64,000 nucleotides of DNA from an uncultured Draconibacterium sp. (GCF_963675585.1 NZ_OY776414.1:3699001-3763000), one strand, 5' to 3'; shown: positions 1-8,883, numbered from the stretch's first letter. The notes: a model not told the origin generated them from the sequence alone. Program-made: numbers and translations.

Positions 1-876
1 TCAAAAATTGGTTACGACGCACACAAAATGGCCGACTTTTTTGATGTGCTGAACAAAATGCAAATGGCCAGCAGCCATGCAGGAGTACCAACCTGGATGT
101 CGACTCACCCCGATCCGGGAGATAGAAATGTTGCTGTAAATAAAACCACAGAAGAATGGCAGGCCAAACTTCCGGGAAAAACATTTGCCATTAACACGGA
201 TAGTTATTTAAACATGATTGACGGTATTGTTTATGGTGAAGATCCGCGGCAAGGTTTTGTTGAAAACAATATGTTTTACCACCCGGCTTTAAAATTCCAG
301 TTCCAGATTCCGGACAAGTGGCAACTGATTAATTCACCTTTACAGGTTCAAATTGTTCCGGAAGACCAAAATGCAGCCATAATTTTTATGCTGTCGGAAG
401 AAAAAGAAGCAGGAACTGCTGCACAAAAAACCATAAGCGATTTACAACTTAGCTTAATCGACAGTAAACCTGCTACAGTTAACGGGTTGAACGCAACAGT
501 GACACTGTCGCAACAAGTATCGCAAACACAGGACGGGCAGCAACAAACACTTAAAGTATTATCGTACTTCATCGAAAAAGAGGGCACTGTCTTCTGTTTT
601 CACGGTTTAACTACCGATAATTTATTCGACGGTTACAAAGCTTCGTTTGAAACTACAATGAAGAATTTTGCACGTTTGACAGATAGTTCAAAACTAAACG
701 TTCAGCCCGACCGGATTAAAATAAAAACCATACGAAGCGCCTCAGTTTCGCTAAGCGAAGCATTCAAATATTACCAGGTACCCGAATCGAAATACGCCGA
801 ACTGGCTTTGCTGAACAATTTAGATATTGACCACACTTTAAGCAAAGGAGATATGATAAAGATTATTGAAAAATAA
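1..876 (+). CDS. M48-type metalloprotease, C-terminal part (5' end outside window)
   Basis: The reading frame is open from base 1 (the first codons read SKIGYDAHKMADFF), so the gene starts upstream and only about 291 C-terminal residues are visible. The stretch with THPDPGDR and the following extended domain match the C-terminal side of secreted M48 (YggG/BepA-like) zinc peptidases of Bacteroidota, where HPDP(G/S)xR follows the catalytic helix. The HEXXH site itself is outside the window and cannot be checked. The last 50 or so residues (SVSLSEAF to KGDMIKIIEK) resemble a LysM-like tail that such proteins often carry. Family assignment rests on these motifs only. The stop is followed after 6 bases by the end of the convergent GH5 gene. 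Confidence 0.75.
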   Translation, partial: SKIGYDAHKMADFFDVLNKMQMASSHAGVPTWMSTHPDPGDRNVAVNKTTEEWQAKLPGKTFAINTDSYLNMIDGIVYGEDPRQGFVENNMFYHPALKFQFQIPDKWQLINSPLQVQIVPEDQNAAIIFMLSEEKEAGTAAQKTISDLQLSLIDSKPATVNGLNATVTLSQQVSQTQDGQQQTLKVLSYFIEKEGTVFCFHGLTTDNLFDGYKASFETTMKNFARLTDSSKLNVQPDRIKIKTIRSASVSLSEAFKYYQVPESKYAELALLNNLDIDHTLSKGDMIKIIEK

Positions 877-882
877 TCTTTA

Positions 883-2139
883 TCATGGATTCAATCCAAT
901 GGCTTTCACATACGAAGGATTTTTAGTACAGTTCCCGAATTTACAATTCTCGAGCAACTGTAAAAGTGCTTCCTTTGCCATTTTTTGGTCGGGACGCGCT
1001 TTTCTGATTTCATCGTAGTTTAAACGCGGACTTTCCACAAACTCAACAATTTTATCCCAGTTTTCGGGGGCTTCAATGCTTACCAGGCAACTGGTTTTTG
1101 TCATCTTTTTATACGGCCAATAGTGGTAACCAATGTTATTTTTAATCATTAAACGTGTCCAGGCCGAAATCCACTCGTCCGTATTTTCGCCGGTTTCGCC
1201 CATATAAATCGGAAGATTTACAGAATCGCGAAAATCCACAAAATCCTGAATGTTGGCTTGCATTGTATCGCACCAGTAACGATGACAGGTGTACATTATT
1301 TTATCGTCGAATTTCGAATCGGTAAAAACAGTAAAGTTGCTGTTCCACTGCGCTCCTCCCAACAATACAATGTGGTTCGAGTCTACCTCGCGAATGGCTT
1401 TTACAGCGCGCATATAAAGTGGTTCGAGCTGTTTGTTTAATTCCGGAATTTCATCACCAAAATGTGTCGCAATGGGTTCATTTAATAAATCGTAGCCTAA
1501 AATCAAAGGTTCATTTTTATAATAATCAGCTATTTTTTTCCAGATTTCCACAAACAAATCCTGGCTCTCTTTGCTTGTTATCAACCACGGGTAACCGTAA
1601 CTATCATCTATGTTATCGCCGGTTTGCCCGCCTGGCGCATCGTGCATATCCAAAATAATGTACAATTCCGATTCGCGACACCAGGCCAGCAATGTATCGA
1701 TACGCTGAAAACCATCCTGCGCACTTGTTAGCCCCATATAATCTTCATCGGTAAATAATTTATAATGAAAAGGAAGACGAATGGAATTGGCACCTGTACT
1801 TTTTATGTACTGAATATCTTCTTTCGTAATGTAGTTGTCTTTAAATTTTTTCCAGAACTGATTGGTAAAATCGGGTCCCACCATTTCGCGAAAAGCCTGA
1901 TCGATACGCTGTGCTGAGTTAATTCTTCGAAATCCAAACATATAACCTTCCGGATTTAACCAATTTCCCAGGTTGGTTCCCTGAATAAAGAACTTGCTTC
2001 CATCGGGTGCCTTTAAGTCAGGACCATCAATGGTAATAAACCTTGGAGCTTCTGCTTTATCAGCTGCCGGAGGAGTACATGATACTGCCAAAACGATTAG
2101 GGTTAGCAGAAAGGACAGGAAATAAATTTTCTTTTTCAT
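883..2139 (-). CDS. Glycoside hydrolase family 5 lipoprotein (endoglucanase-like)
   Basis: A 418-residue protein with a lipoprotein signal peptide: KKK, a hydrophobic stretch and lipobox AVSC with Cys21, so it is probably anchored to the outer or inner membrane. The catalytic region is a GH5 TIM barrel. Visible landmarks are RLPFHY, ILDMHDAPGGQ, the acid/base Glu221 in YDLLNEP, the CHRYW motif and the nucleophile Glu315 in YMGETGE. It should hydrolyse beta-1,4-linked glucans or related polysaccharides; the exact substrate cannot be read from sequence. It stands alone, with no SusC/D pair nearby, so it is not part of a visible polysaccharide utilisation locus. The start fits the signal peptide. 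Confidence 0.85.
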   Translation of the reverse strand: MKKKIYFLSFLLTLIVLAVSCTPPAADKAEAPRFITIDGPDLKAPDGSKFFIQGTNLGNWLNPEGYMFGFRRINSAQRIDQAFREMVGPDFTNQFWKKFKDNYITKEDIQYIKSTGANSIRLPFHYKLFTDEDYMGLTSAQDGFQRIDTLLAWCRESELYIILDMHDAPGGQTGDNIDDSYGYPWLITSKESQDLFVEIWKKIADYYKNEPLILGYDLLNEPIATHFGDEIPELNKQLEPLYMRAVKAIREVDSNHIVLLGGAQWNSNFTVFTDSKFDDKIMYTCHRYWCDTMQANIQDFVDFRDSVNLPIYMGETGENTDEWISAWTRLMIKNNIGYHYWPYKKMTKTSCLVSIEAPENWDKIVEFVESPRLNYDEIRKARPDQKMAKEALLQLLENCKFGNCTKNPSYVKAIGLNP

Positions 2140-2361
2140 AATGTTAAATTAGGTTCAAGTTTTAAGTTGCCGCAAAATAATAAAAATAGATGTAGTCTCA
2201 ATACTTATAACATTCAATCCCTATATCATAGTTCTTGCTCAACTTACCCGAAATTATTCAATACAAACCATTTTCGCTAATCTTAAATAATTATTCATTC
2301 AAAACGAAAATGGTTCGAATTCAAATTCAAATAAAAAAAATTTTATTACTTCGCTTTTACA

Positions 2362-2424
2362 ATGACAGCAAAAACTTTCCATATTATTCTCGTCGAAGCA
2401 GCAGCCGCAATCGCATGTAGCTAA
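2362..2424 (+). CDS. Leader peptide 1 of tandem attenuator (20 aa)
   Basis: A 20-codon frame, ATG to TAA, with the core FHIILVEAAAAIACS: three Ile, one Leu, one Val and six Ala. It ends about 30 bases before a strong intrinsic terminator and is the first of two similar peptide-terminator modules upstream of an aminotransferase. That layout is the signature of transcription attenuation by ribosome stalling at scarce amino acids, as known for ilv/leu operons. That it is translated is inferred; no sequence outside the window was compared. Confidence 0.6.
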   Translation: MTAKTFHIILVEAAAAIACS

Positions 2425-2454
2425 ACGAGGAGTGTGGGTAAGAATAAAATATAC

Positions 2455-2491
2455 AAAAAGGCCATTCTCTTTAGCAGAGGATGGCCTTTTT
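2455..2491 (+). terminator. Attenuator terminator 1
   Basis: Hairpin with arms 2455-2470 and 2476-2491 (AAAAAGGCCATTCTCT pairing with AGAGGATGGCCTTTTT, one G-T wobble), a 5-base loop and a terminal T run. It lies between the two leader peptides, with no full-length gene upstream on this strand, so it fits an attenuator rather than an ordinary gene-end terminator. Confidence 0.75.
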
Positions 2492-2503
2492 AATTTTACA
2501 AAG

Positions 2504-2575
2504 ATGAAACAACATACAAATCACATTATTATTGCAGCGATTGTCGCGCTCGCCCTTATGATACTTACCATATAG
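2504..2575 (+). CDS. Leader peptide 2 of tandem attenuator (23 aa)
   Basis: A 23-codon frame from ATG to TAG whose second half reads HIIIAAIVALALMILTI. It has six Ile, three Leu and one Val, so ten of 23 codons specify branched-chain amino acids. It begins 13 bases after terminator 1 and ends about 27 bases before terminator 2. Both leader peptides contain a His-Ile-Ile core, suggesting duplication of one regulatory module. A small membrane peptide is the alternative reading, but the codon bias plus terminator favour a leader. Confidence 0.7.
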   Translation: MKQHTNHIIIAAIVALALMILTI

Positions 2576-2601
2576 GAACAGGCTCGTATTGCATTTTGTA
2601 A

Positions 2602-2642
2602 AAGGCCCTTTCCGGTATGGTACCCGGAAAGGGCTTTTTTTT
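2602..2642 (+). terminator. Attenuator terminator 2
   Basis: GC-rich hairpin: arms GCCCTTTCCGG (2605-2615) and CCGGAAAGGGC (2624-2634), then eight T. It ends 30 bases before the aminotransferase start codon, so unless it is disrupted by an alternative fold the gene would not be transcribed. Together with leader peptide 2 it forms the second attenuator. Confidence 0.8.
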
Positions 2643-2671
2643 GTCCATTTTTTCAACTTAAAATAAACCGT

Positions 2672-3886
2672 ATGAAAAATGATTTTTTTGAAGAAAAGTT
2701 ATCAGGGCAGTACCGAAATATCCCGGTATCGTTTGTCCGAAGTATTTTAAACGTAGCCGGTCAGAAAGAAATGATTTCTTTTGCCGGCGGATTACCTAAC
2801 CCGGAACTTTTTCCTGTTCAGGAACTTGCAGAAGCAGCGCAGGCGGTAATGCAAGAAAGCGGTCCCTCGATTCTTCAATATGCGGGATCGCTGGGTTATT
2901 ATCCTTTGCGCGAATGGATTGCCAACCGCTACCGGACGAAATACAATATGAATATAACTCCGGAAATGGTTGTTATTACAAATGGCTCGCAACAGGCACT
3001 CGATATTATAGCCAAATTATTTCTGAACAAAGGCGACTCGGTAATTTTAGAAAAACCAAGTTATTTGGGTGCTATTCAGGCCTTTTCAGCTTATCAACCC
3101 AATTTTTACAACGTTGATATGGAAGCTGACGGAGCCAACTTAATGCAGGTGGAAAATGCCTTTTTGAATTACGATATAAAATTAATGTACACTGTACCCA
3201 ATGCTCAAAATCCATCCGGAATTAGCTACTCCAAAGAAAAACGTTTGGATTTGGCCATGCTGCTGAAAAAATACGAACAGTTATTGTTGGAAGACGATCC
3301 GTACAACGAAATTTGTTTTGAGGGTGAATTTCCGGCCCCCATAAAAAAACATGCTCCTGAGAATGTGGTCTGGACAGGTTCCTTTTCCAAAATGGTGGCT
3401 CCGGGATTACGAAATGGCTGGGTGGTTTTACCTCCCGAACTGGTTCCCCATTTCGACAAAGCCAAACAATCGACCGATTTAAATCCCAACAACATCACTC
3501 AATATATGTTACACCACTTTTTAACCAATTACGATCTGGACAATCACATTGCTCAGATAAAGAAAAAATATGCTGAACAATGCCAGTTTATGGCACAAAT
3601 GTTAAAGGAATATTTGCCCGACAGGTGTGAATTTAGCGAACCTTCAGGAGGAATGTTTATTTGGTTAACGCTACCCGGATCCATGCGGTCGGACGAGCTG
3701 GTAAAACGTACGTTAAAAAGAGGAGTTGTATTTGTTCCCGGCAACTCATTTTTTACAAATGGCGAAGGCGACCAACACATTCGCCTGAATTTTACAAATG
3801 CCGGTTTTGCTGATATTGAAAAAGGCATTCGGATAATTTCTGAAGAAATGCGAATAATGCAACAAGAAAAAGTGATATTGGTATAG
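2672..3886 (+). CDS. PLP-dependent aminotransferase, class I/II (LysN/2-aminoadipate type)
   Basis: A 404-residue fold-type I aminotransferase. Landmarks are FAGGLPNPELFP near residue 40, the TNGSQQALD cofactor-binding turn near 103, the PNAQNPSG motif near 176, the Schiff-base lysine Lys240 in SFSKMVAPGLRNGW, and the C-terminal HIRLNF arginine that binds the substrate carboxylate. The closest recognisable group is the LysN/2-aminoadipate family, which includes broad-specificity enzymes acting on leucine, aromatic and adipate-type amino acids. The two upstream attenuators rich in Ile/Leu/Val codons suggest this copy serves branched-chain amino-acid metabolism (inference). The last 23 codons lie within the duplication made by the adjacent IS, which left the gene intact. 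Confidence 0.85.
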   Translation: MKNDFFEEKLSGQYRNIPVSFVRSILNVAGQKEMISFAGGLPNPELFPVQELAEAAQAVMQESGPSILQYAGSLGYYPLREWIANRYRTKYNMNITPEMVVITNGSQQALDIIAKLFLNKGDSVILEKPSYLGAIQAFSAYQPNFYNVDMEADGANLMQVENAFLNYDIKLMYTVPNAQNPSGISYSKEKRLDLAMLLKKYEQLLLEDDPYNEICFEGEFPAPIKKHAPENVVWTGSFSKMVAPGLRNGWVVLPPELVPHFDKAKQSTDLNPNNITQYMLHHFLTNYDLDNHIAQIKKKYAEQCQFMAQMLKEYLPDRCEFSEPSGGMFIWLTLPGSMRSDELVKRTLKRGVVFVPGNSFFTNGEGDQHIRLNFTNAGFADIEKGIRIISEEMRIMQQEKVILV

Positions 3887-3931
3887 AAATAAGACCTTCA
3901 AGATTTTCGAAATCTTGAAGGTCGGGAGTGT
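3819..3931. repeat. Target-site duplication, left copy (113 bp)
   Basis: Identical to 5572-5684 over the full length read. It covers the last 23 codons of the aminotransferase, its stop and its terminator hairpin. The two copies exactly bracket the IS1634-type element, so this is a target duplication and not an independent repeat. The neighbouring G (3818 and 5571) makes the true length 113 or 114. Confidence 0.85.
3893..3923 (+). terminator. Aminotransferase terminator hairpin
   Basis: Perfect 14-bp stem (GACCTTCAAGATTT with its complement) around a TCG loop, starting 7 bases after the aminotransferase stop. There is no T run on the plus side, so it may be a Rho-assisted or processing hairpin. 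A second copy lies at 5646-5676 in the right target duplication. Confidence 0.6.
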
Positions 3932-5571
3932 CCTGTTTTCGACACAACTAAATATTTCGATTTCATAACTCTCATTCCGTCTGTTAGTTAAGTGTTTTTC
4001 GAGGCGATTTTTGGGTGACTCAGGAGCTGTTTTTATACCTTTATGGCATGTTTATCCGGAAAAAGCCAAATAAAAGTGGTGTTATCAGCGTACAGGTTAT
4101 TGCCAAAATAAACGGGAAATCAAAGTTAATAAAAACAATAGGTAGTTCCCGTGATGAAAAAACCATTAAAGAACTAACAGAAAAAGGCCATCATTACATT
4201 GCAACTTTTGGCGGTCAAACTGCACTTGATTTTTCTGATGAAACAAATTTAATTCAATCTGTTTTTCAGCAAATCGATTCACACACTGAAGTTGGCACAG
4301 AACTTTTATTGGGTAAGATTTTCGATGATGTTGGCTTCAATGTTATTGACGACCAGATTTTCAGGCAGCTTGTCCTATCGCGTTTAACCTATCCGGTAAG
4401 CAAGCTTAAAACAAGCGATTATCTTGAAAAATATCATGATCTGGAATATCCGGTGCAACAAATCTACCGTTACATGGACAAACTGCATTCCACCCAAAAG
4501 GAACTCGTGCAGCAGATTAGTTATGAGCATACAAAACATGTACTGGGAGGGCAGGTAACCATCGTATTTTATGATGTAACCACTTTATATTTTGAAATAG
4601 ACCATGAAGACACTCTCAGAAAAACAGGTTTTTCCAAAGAGGGCAAACACCAGAACCCGCAAATCGTATTGGGGCTTTTAGTGAGCCGCAACGGCTATCC
4701 GCTTGCCTATGACATTTTTGAGGGGAACAAATTTGAAGGACACACCATGCTACCTGTGCTGGACGCATTCAAAGAAAAATACAGGTTGGACCAACTGGTT
4801 ATCATTGCCGATTCTGGCCTTCTGTCCAATGCCAATATTGAAGAATTACAGGAAAAAGGTTATGAATTTATCCTTGGTGCCCGAATCAAAAATGAAAAGA
4901 AGCAAATCCAGGAACAGATACTGGCTTTAAGTTTGAAAAATGGGGAAAGCGCGGTTATCGAAAAAGATGGGTTAAAACTAATTGTAACTTATTCTGACAG
5001 CAGGGCTAAGAAAGACAGCCAAAACCGGGAAAAGGGACTCCAAAAGTTAGAAAAGCGGATAAAGACAGGAAAGCTGACCAAGTCAAGTATCAACAACCGT
5101 GGATATAACAAATACCTCAAAATGGATGGTGAGATAAATATTGAAATCGACTATACAAAATATAATGCCGATGCAGCCTGGGATGGTTTAAAAGGGTACA
5201 TTTCAAATGCCTTTCTGGGAAAAGATGAAATAATTGAAAACTATGGACATTTGTGGCAAATCGAAAAAGCTTTCCGCATATCAAAAACTGATTTAAAAAT
5301 CAGGCCAATTTACCACCGGGCACAACGAAGGATTGAAGCACACATTTGTATCTCGTTTGTAGCCTATAAAATCTACAAAGAATTGGAAAGGCAATTGAAA
5401 AGTCTGAACTCAAAATTAAGCCCCGAAAAAGCCATCGAAATTGCCAAAACAATTTATCAGATAAAAGCAACTGTAAAAGGCAAATCTGTGGCTCAAATTT
5501 TACTGATTAACGATCAACAGAAGAAATTAGCACAGCTTTTCAATTTTGGGTGACCCAGTGTCGAAAACAGG
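3932..5571 (+). mobile_element. IS1634-type insertion sequence
   Basis: A 1640-bp element with 14-bp perfect terminal inverted repeats, CCTGTTTTCGACAC at 3932-3945 and its complement at 5558-5571, containing one transposase gene. It is flanked by a 113-bp direct repeat. Very long, variable target duplications are an established trait of the IS1634 group, first seen in Mycoplasma. The element looks recent and complete. It did not break the aminotransferase because the duplication restored the gene end. Confidence 0.9.
4048..5553 (+). CDS. IS1634-family transposase
   Basis: About 501 residues from the ATG at 4048 (MFIRKKPNKSG), the usual start in this family; a GTG at 4015 in frame would add 11 residues and is less likely. 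DDE catalytic residues can be placed in VTIVFYDVTTLYFE (first Asp), VIIADSGLLSNANIE (second Asp) and the HLWQIEKAFRISKTDL segment (Glu). The N-terminal basic region probably binds the inverted repeats. No frameshift or stop is visible, so it should be active. It is the only gene of the element and fills it almost end to end. Confidence 0.92.
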   Translation: MFIRKKPNKSGVISVQVIAKINGKSKLIKTIGSSRDEKTIKELTEKGHHYIATFGGQTALDFSDETNLIQSVFQQIDSHTEVGTELLLGKIFDDVGFNVIDDQIFRQLVLSRLTYPVSKLKTSDYLEKYHDLEYPVQQIYRYMDKLHSTQKELVQQISYEHTKHVLGGQVTIVFYDVTTLYFEIDHEDTLRKTGFSKEGKHQNPQIVLGLLVSRNGYPLAYDIFEGNKFEGHTMLPVLDAFKEKYRLDQLVIIADSGLLSNANIEELQEKGYEFILGARIKNEKKQIQEQILALSLKNGESAVIEKDGLKLIVTYSDSRAKKDSQNREKGLQKLEKRIKTGKLTKSSINNRGYNKYLKMDGEINIEIDYTKYNADAAWDGLKGYISNAFLGKDEIIENYGHLWQIEKAFRISKTDLKIRPIYHRAQRRIEAHICISFVAYKIYKELERQLKSLNSKLSPEKAIEIAKTIYQIKATVKGKSVAQILLINDQQKKLAQLFNFG

Positions 5572-5684
5572 AAAAAGGCATTCGGATAATTTCTGAAGAA
5601 ATGCGAATAATGCAACAAGAAAAAGTGATATTGGTATAGAAATAAGACCTTCAAGATTTTCGAAATCTTGAAGGTCGGGAGTGT
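5572..5684. repeat. Target-site duplication, right copy
   Basis: Second copy of 3819-3931. It holds a dead 3' fragment of the aminotransferase (ending at the TAG near 5639) and the duplicated terminator hairpin. Its last three bases (TGT) coincide with the apparent left end of the IS256-type element, which suggests that element was already present when the IS1634-type element inserted. Confidence 0.85.
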
Positions 5685-7128
5685 AATCTAAACTCTGTCT
5701 GGTAATTTTCTTTCATTCAAATTTAATTCATTTTCTGATTTTTCAATCGTAAAAGCTTTTTTGAACGGGATTTGAGTTCTGTCAGGGGCGGCTGAGTATA
5801 CGAAGCCGTTTATATACCCTTGACAGGTTTTAAATCCTGTTCTTTCTTTGCTTTTAAAGATTAAAATCAGAGGTCAAGTTTCATCCTGTCTCCAAATTTT
5901 ATTTTCAGTTGCTGTGCTGTAAGTCCCCAGTTCTGGAGTGGCTGTGTCCATTTTTTAGAGATGTTCTCGGTTGCCAGATAAATCAATTTCAGCAAAGCCA
6001 TATCGTTTGGGAAAGCACCTTTTGTTTTGGTAACTTTTCGTACCTGACGGTGAAAACCTTCTACGGGATTGGTCGTGTAAATGAGCCTACGGATTTGCTC
6101 ATCATACTGAAAATAAGCCGATAATTTATCCCAGTTGGTATTCCACGATTTGATGACTACAGGATATTTGTTCCCCCATCTTTCTTCCAGGTTGATAAGT
6201 TCAGTTTCTGCCTGGCTCTTATTGACCGCTTGATATACCTTTTTCAGGTCTTTCATAAAAACCTTTTGGTCTTTCGATGCCACGTACTTTATCGAGTTCC
6301 GCACCTGATGAACGATGCATAACTGGATTTCTACCTTTGGAAAAATACTTGCTATGGCTTCTGAAAATCCTGACAGATTATCAATGCTGGCAATTAAAAT
6401 ATCTTCTACTCCACGGGATTTTAAGTCAGTCAGTACACTAAGCCAGAAGTTAGCCCCTTCACTTTCTGAGATATACATCCCGATTAGTTCTTTTCGACCT
6501 TCTTTGTTAACGGCTAATACGTTGTAAACAGCTCGGCTTACCACCCTGCCTTCATCTCTGACCTTGTAGTGCATCGCATCAAGCCAGACAATCGTGTACA
6601 GCGATTCAAGTGGGCGACTTTGCCACGCTTTAACCTGTGGAATAACTCTCTCTGTTATCTCGCTTAATGTGGAATGCGAGATATCTACATCGTACATCTC
6701 TTTGATGTGATTCGAGATGTCCCGAAAACTCATCCCAAGACCATATAATCCAATGATTTTAGGGGCAAGATTATCTGCCAGTACTGTTTCTCGCTTTTTT
6801 ACAAGTTGTGGCTCAAAACTGCTATTGCGGTCTTGAGGTGTAGTAATCTCAATTTCTCCCGAATCAGTTTTCAGGGTTTTACTTTTCTTCCCATTACGTT
6901 TGTTGCCTGATATTCGCTCAAAATCATCCAAATGGGAACTCATCTCCGCATCAAGAGCACTTTCAATAAACTCTTTCAGTAAGGGAGCAAAAACACCATC
7001 TTTTCCTGTTAGGGATTGTCCATTGCGTAACTGCTCAAGGGCTTTGTCACGCATTGCTTTAAATTCTTCACTTTCCATAATTTCTCTGTCTTACAAAATT
7101 AATATTGTTAGACAGAGTTCATTTTACA
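5682..7128 (-). mobile_element. IS256-type insertion sequence
   Basis: About 1447 bp with imperfect terminal inverted repeats: TGTAATCTAAACTCTGTCT at the left and the complement of TGTAAAATGAACTCTGTCT at the right, 16 of 19 matching. One transposase gene on the minus strand fills it. The flanking octamers (GTCGGGAG and GTCTCTGA) do not form a clear target duplication, so the ends are approximate, or the flanks have rearranged. Confidence 0.8.
5867..7078 (-). CDS. IS256-family (mutator-type) transposase
   Basis: A 403-residue transposase, normal length for the family. Visible DDE positions are the first Asp in YTIVWLDAMHYKV, the second in IASIDNLSGFSEA and the Glu in TTNPVEGFHRQVRK; the CIVHQVRNS motif of the insertion domain is also present. 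It is full length with no visible frameshift. It reads toward the IS1634-type element. Its own product probably acts at the 19-bp ends described for the element. Confidence 0.93.
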   Translation of the reverse strand: MESEEFKAMRDKALEQLRNGQSLTGKDGVFAPLLKEFIESALDAEMSSHLDDFERISGNKRNGKKSKTLKTDSGEIEITTPQDRNSSFEPQLVKKRETVLADNLAPKIIGLYGLGMSFRDISNHIKEMYDVDISHSTLSEITERVIPQVKAWQSRPLESLYTIVWLDAMHYKVRDEGRVVSRAVYNVLAVNKEGRKELIGMYISESEGANFWLSVLTDLKSRGVEDILIASIDNLSGFSEAIASIFPKVEIQLCIVHQVRNSIKYVASKDQKVFMKDLKKVYQAVNKSQAETELINLEERWGNKYPVVIKSWNTNWDKLSAYFQYDEQIRRLIYTTNPVEGFHRQVRKVTKTKGAFPNDMALLKLIYLATENISKKWTQPLQNWGLTAQQLKIKFGDRMKLDL

Positions 7129-7162
7129 GTCTCTGAAGGTCTGTCCCAGTCCAGCAAAACTA

Positions 7163-8461
7163 TTACTTCCGAAACATTTTTTCAGTCCGTTGAAAACTCC
7201 GATAACTATTAAATCCAGCAAGTTCAGCAAGTTCCGACTTACTCGTTTTACTATATTCCGGCATTTTTTTGAGAACGATATATTCCTGTAATCTATGCTT
7301 ATTTATAAAAGCAGAAAAATTTACTCCATACTCCCTGTTTATAAAGGAAGAAATGTACGTTCGGTTTACATGAAGTATTTGTACCAGGTCTGTAATTTTC
7401 AAATCTGCATTTAAGTATGGTTTTTCAATTTGAATAAAACGATCAAAAGACTCTCTACTCAATATATTTTTCTTCAAATATAAAGATCCCTCTTTTTCAT
7501 CAGTTCCACTCCCTAAGGGTAACATTGGTTCCCAAACCTCACAAGACTCTCCAATCGGTTCAATATTTTCATCCTTAGTTTTTATTTCAGTTTCATCACA
7601 CAATACTTTTTCATGATCAGTAGTATCCAATTTCGGATGAAACCATTTTCTATCCTGCTCAATTTTTTTGATCTCACTTGTTCCACCTGAAAGATCGATA
7701 ATAAAACGCTCTCTCTTTATTACATGCAGACATAGATAAGCATACTGAAACACCAGAAATAATACAAGAATTACGGCTATTGGAGAATCCACCATTTCAT
7801 CGCGCGATGAAAACAGTTTTAACAAAGGAGTCAATCCAAGTATAATTGAAAAGAACAGTAAGGTAGAAACCCATCTTAACGAGCTTTTTTCCTCATTCGA
7901 AGAAAAATGTTTAACAAACCGTTGAAACCGTAGTAATCGTTTAAATCCAAACATTGCATAAACCAAAACGAAGACTTGTCGTAAAGCGATTTTACTATAA
8001 TTAAGATAAAAAAAGAATTTAGATCCACTCGTATAAATCCCCTTGGATTGAATTGCATTCAACTGTTCGCGTGCTGGAGTCATCAAAGAGATTGTAAGCA
8101 AAAAGAGAGAGAGTAAAACCGGAGAAAAGTAGTGGTATCTTGAAAATTTTTCTTTATGATTTATGCGCGTAACTTCAAAAATAAATCCGTAAAAGAAGAT
8201 CTGCATTAACATAAAAACCAACATCAAAATCCAGTTTATAAACATGTAAACTACCGGAGCATAAAAATACAGGATTGCCGAAAACCATGAAAGTAATGCC
8301 GTACAAAAGTAGGCAACTAAATAATAATTCAATCGTAATATCCTACCGTACAAACCTTTAATATCGATAAGTAAAATTAGTATTGCGAATAAAGAAGAAA
8401 AAACGGGGCATAACAATATTGCTATTCGAATTAACTCTTCTGTACATTCAATTGCGTCCAT
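7163..8461 (-). CDS. Membrane-bound AraC-type transcriptional regulator
   Basis: A 432-residue protein. Residues 1 to about 250 are very hydrophobic with six to eight predicted membrane spans (for example RIAILLCPVFSSLFAILILLI). A charged linker follows, then from about residue 330 an AraC/XylS helix-turn-helix pair (LKITDLVQILHVNRTYISSFINRE and SKSELAELAGFNSYRSFQRTEKMF). Such membrane-sensor/AraC fusions are common in Bacteroidota and presumably pass a signal from the envelope to DNA. The second HTH ends at the C-terminus without the usual tail. It is divergent from the CBS-histidine kinase at 8884; a shared role is possible but not shown. The stop lies only 34 bases from the IS256-type right end. 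Confidence 0.8.
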   Translation of the reverse strand: MDAIECTEELIRIAILLCPVFSSLFAILILLIDIKGLYGRILRLNYYLVAYFCTALLSWFSAILYFYAPVVYMFINWILMLVFMLMQIFFYGFIFEVTRINHKEKFSRYHYFSPVLLSLFLLTISLMTPAREQLNAIQSKGIYTSGSKFFFYLNYSKIALRQVFVLVYAMFGFKRLLRFQRFVKHFSSNEEKSSLRWVSTLLFFSIILGLTPLLKLFSSRDEMVDSPIAVILVLFLVFQYAYLCLHVIKRERFIIDLSGGTSEIKKIEQDRKWFHPKLDTTDHEKVLCDETEIKTKDENIEPIGESCEVWEPMLPLGSGTDEKEGSLYLKKNILSRESFDRFIQIEKPYLNADLKITDLVQILHVNRTYISSFINREYGVNFSAFINKHRLQEYIVLKKMPEYSKTSKSELAELAGFNSYRSFQRTEKMFRK

Positions 8462-8883
8462 TTCTCAAAAGTGGTTGTAATTATTGAAAAATTTAGAAGA
8501 TTGACAGATTGTAAATTGATTTTTACTATTTGTCATTATGTAATATTTTCTTTTTGCGTCTTTTAGTATAGCAACTAAATCTGGTCGTGTCAAAGGTATT
8601 TAATACGTTTCTCATGAAAGAATCATTTTACGGGATTTTTACAATTACAATCTGAAGAACCACTTCCTGTAAATAAAAATGAGGCTCTTCAGTTTCCTTA
8701 ATCACGTATATCAATTTTACTTGCTATTATTTATGATGATAATGAAAAAGTATAATTTATACTCATGACAGATTGAAAAGTAAAAAGAATGTATTTATAA
8801 AGTTCAAACATTCTTTAACAAAAAAATGCTCATTGGAGCTTTTAAGAATTGTAAATCGTGAAATTCAAAATACAGAAGATTAA
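8462..8883. other. Divergent intergenic region, 422 bp
   Basis: AT-rich spacer between the divergent AraC-type regulator and the CBS-kinase. It must hold both promoters, but I see no clear -33/-7 pair, hairpin, small frame or repeat that I would defend. Confidence 0.5.

Noticed and set aside
2471-2656. Minus-strand 61-codon frame in the leader region
   Set aside because: It runs through both attenuator terminators on the opposite strand; the plus-strand leader peptides explain the region better.
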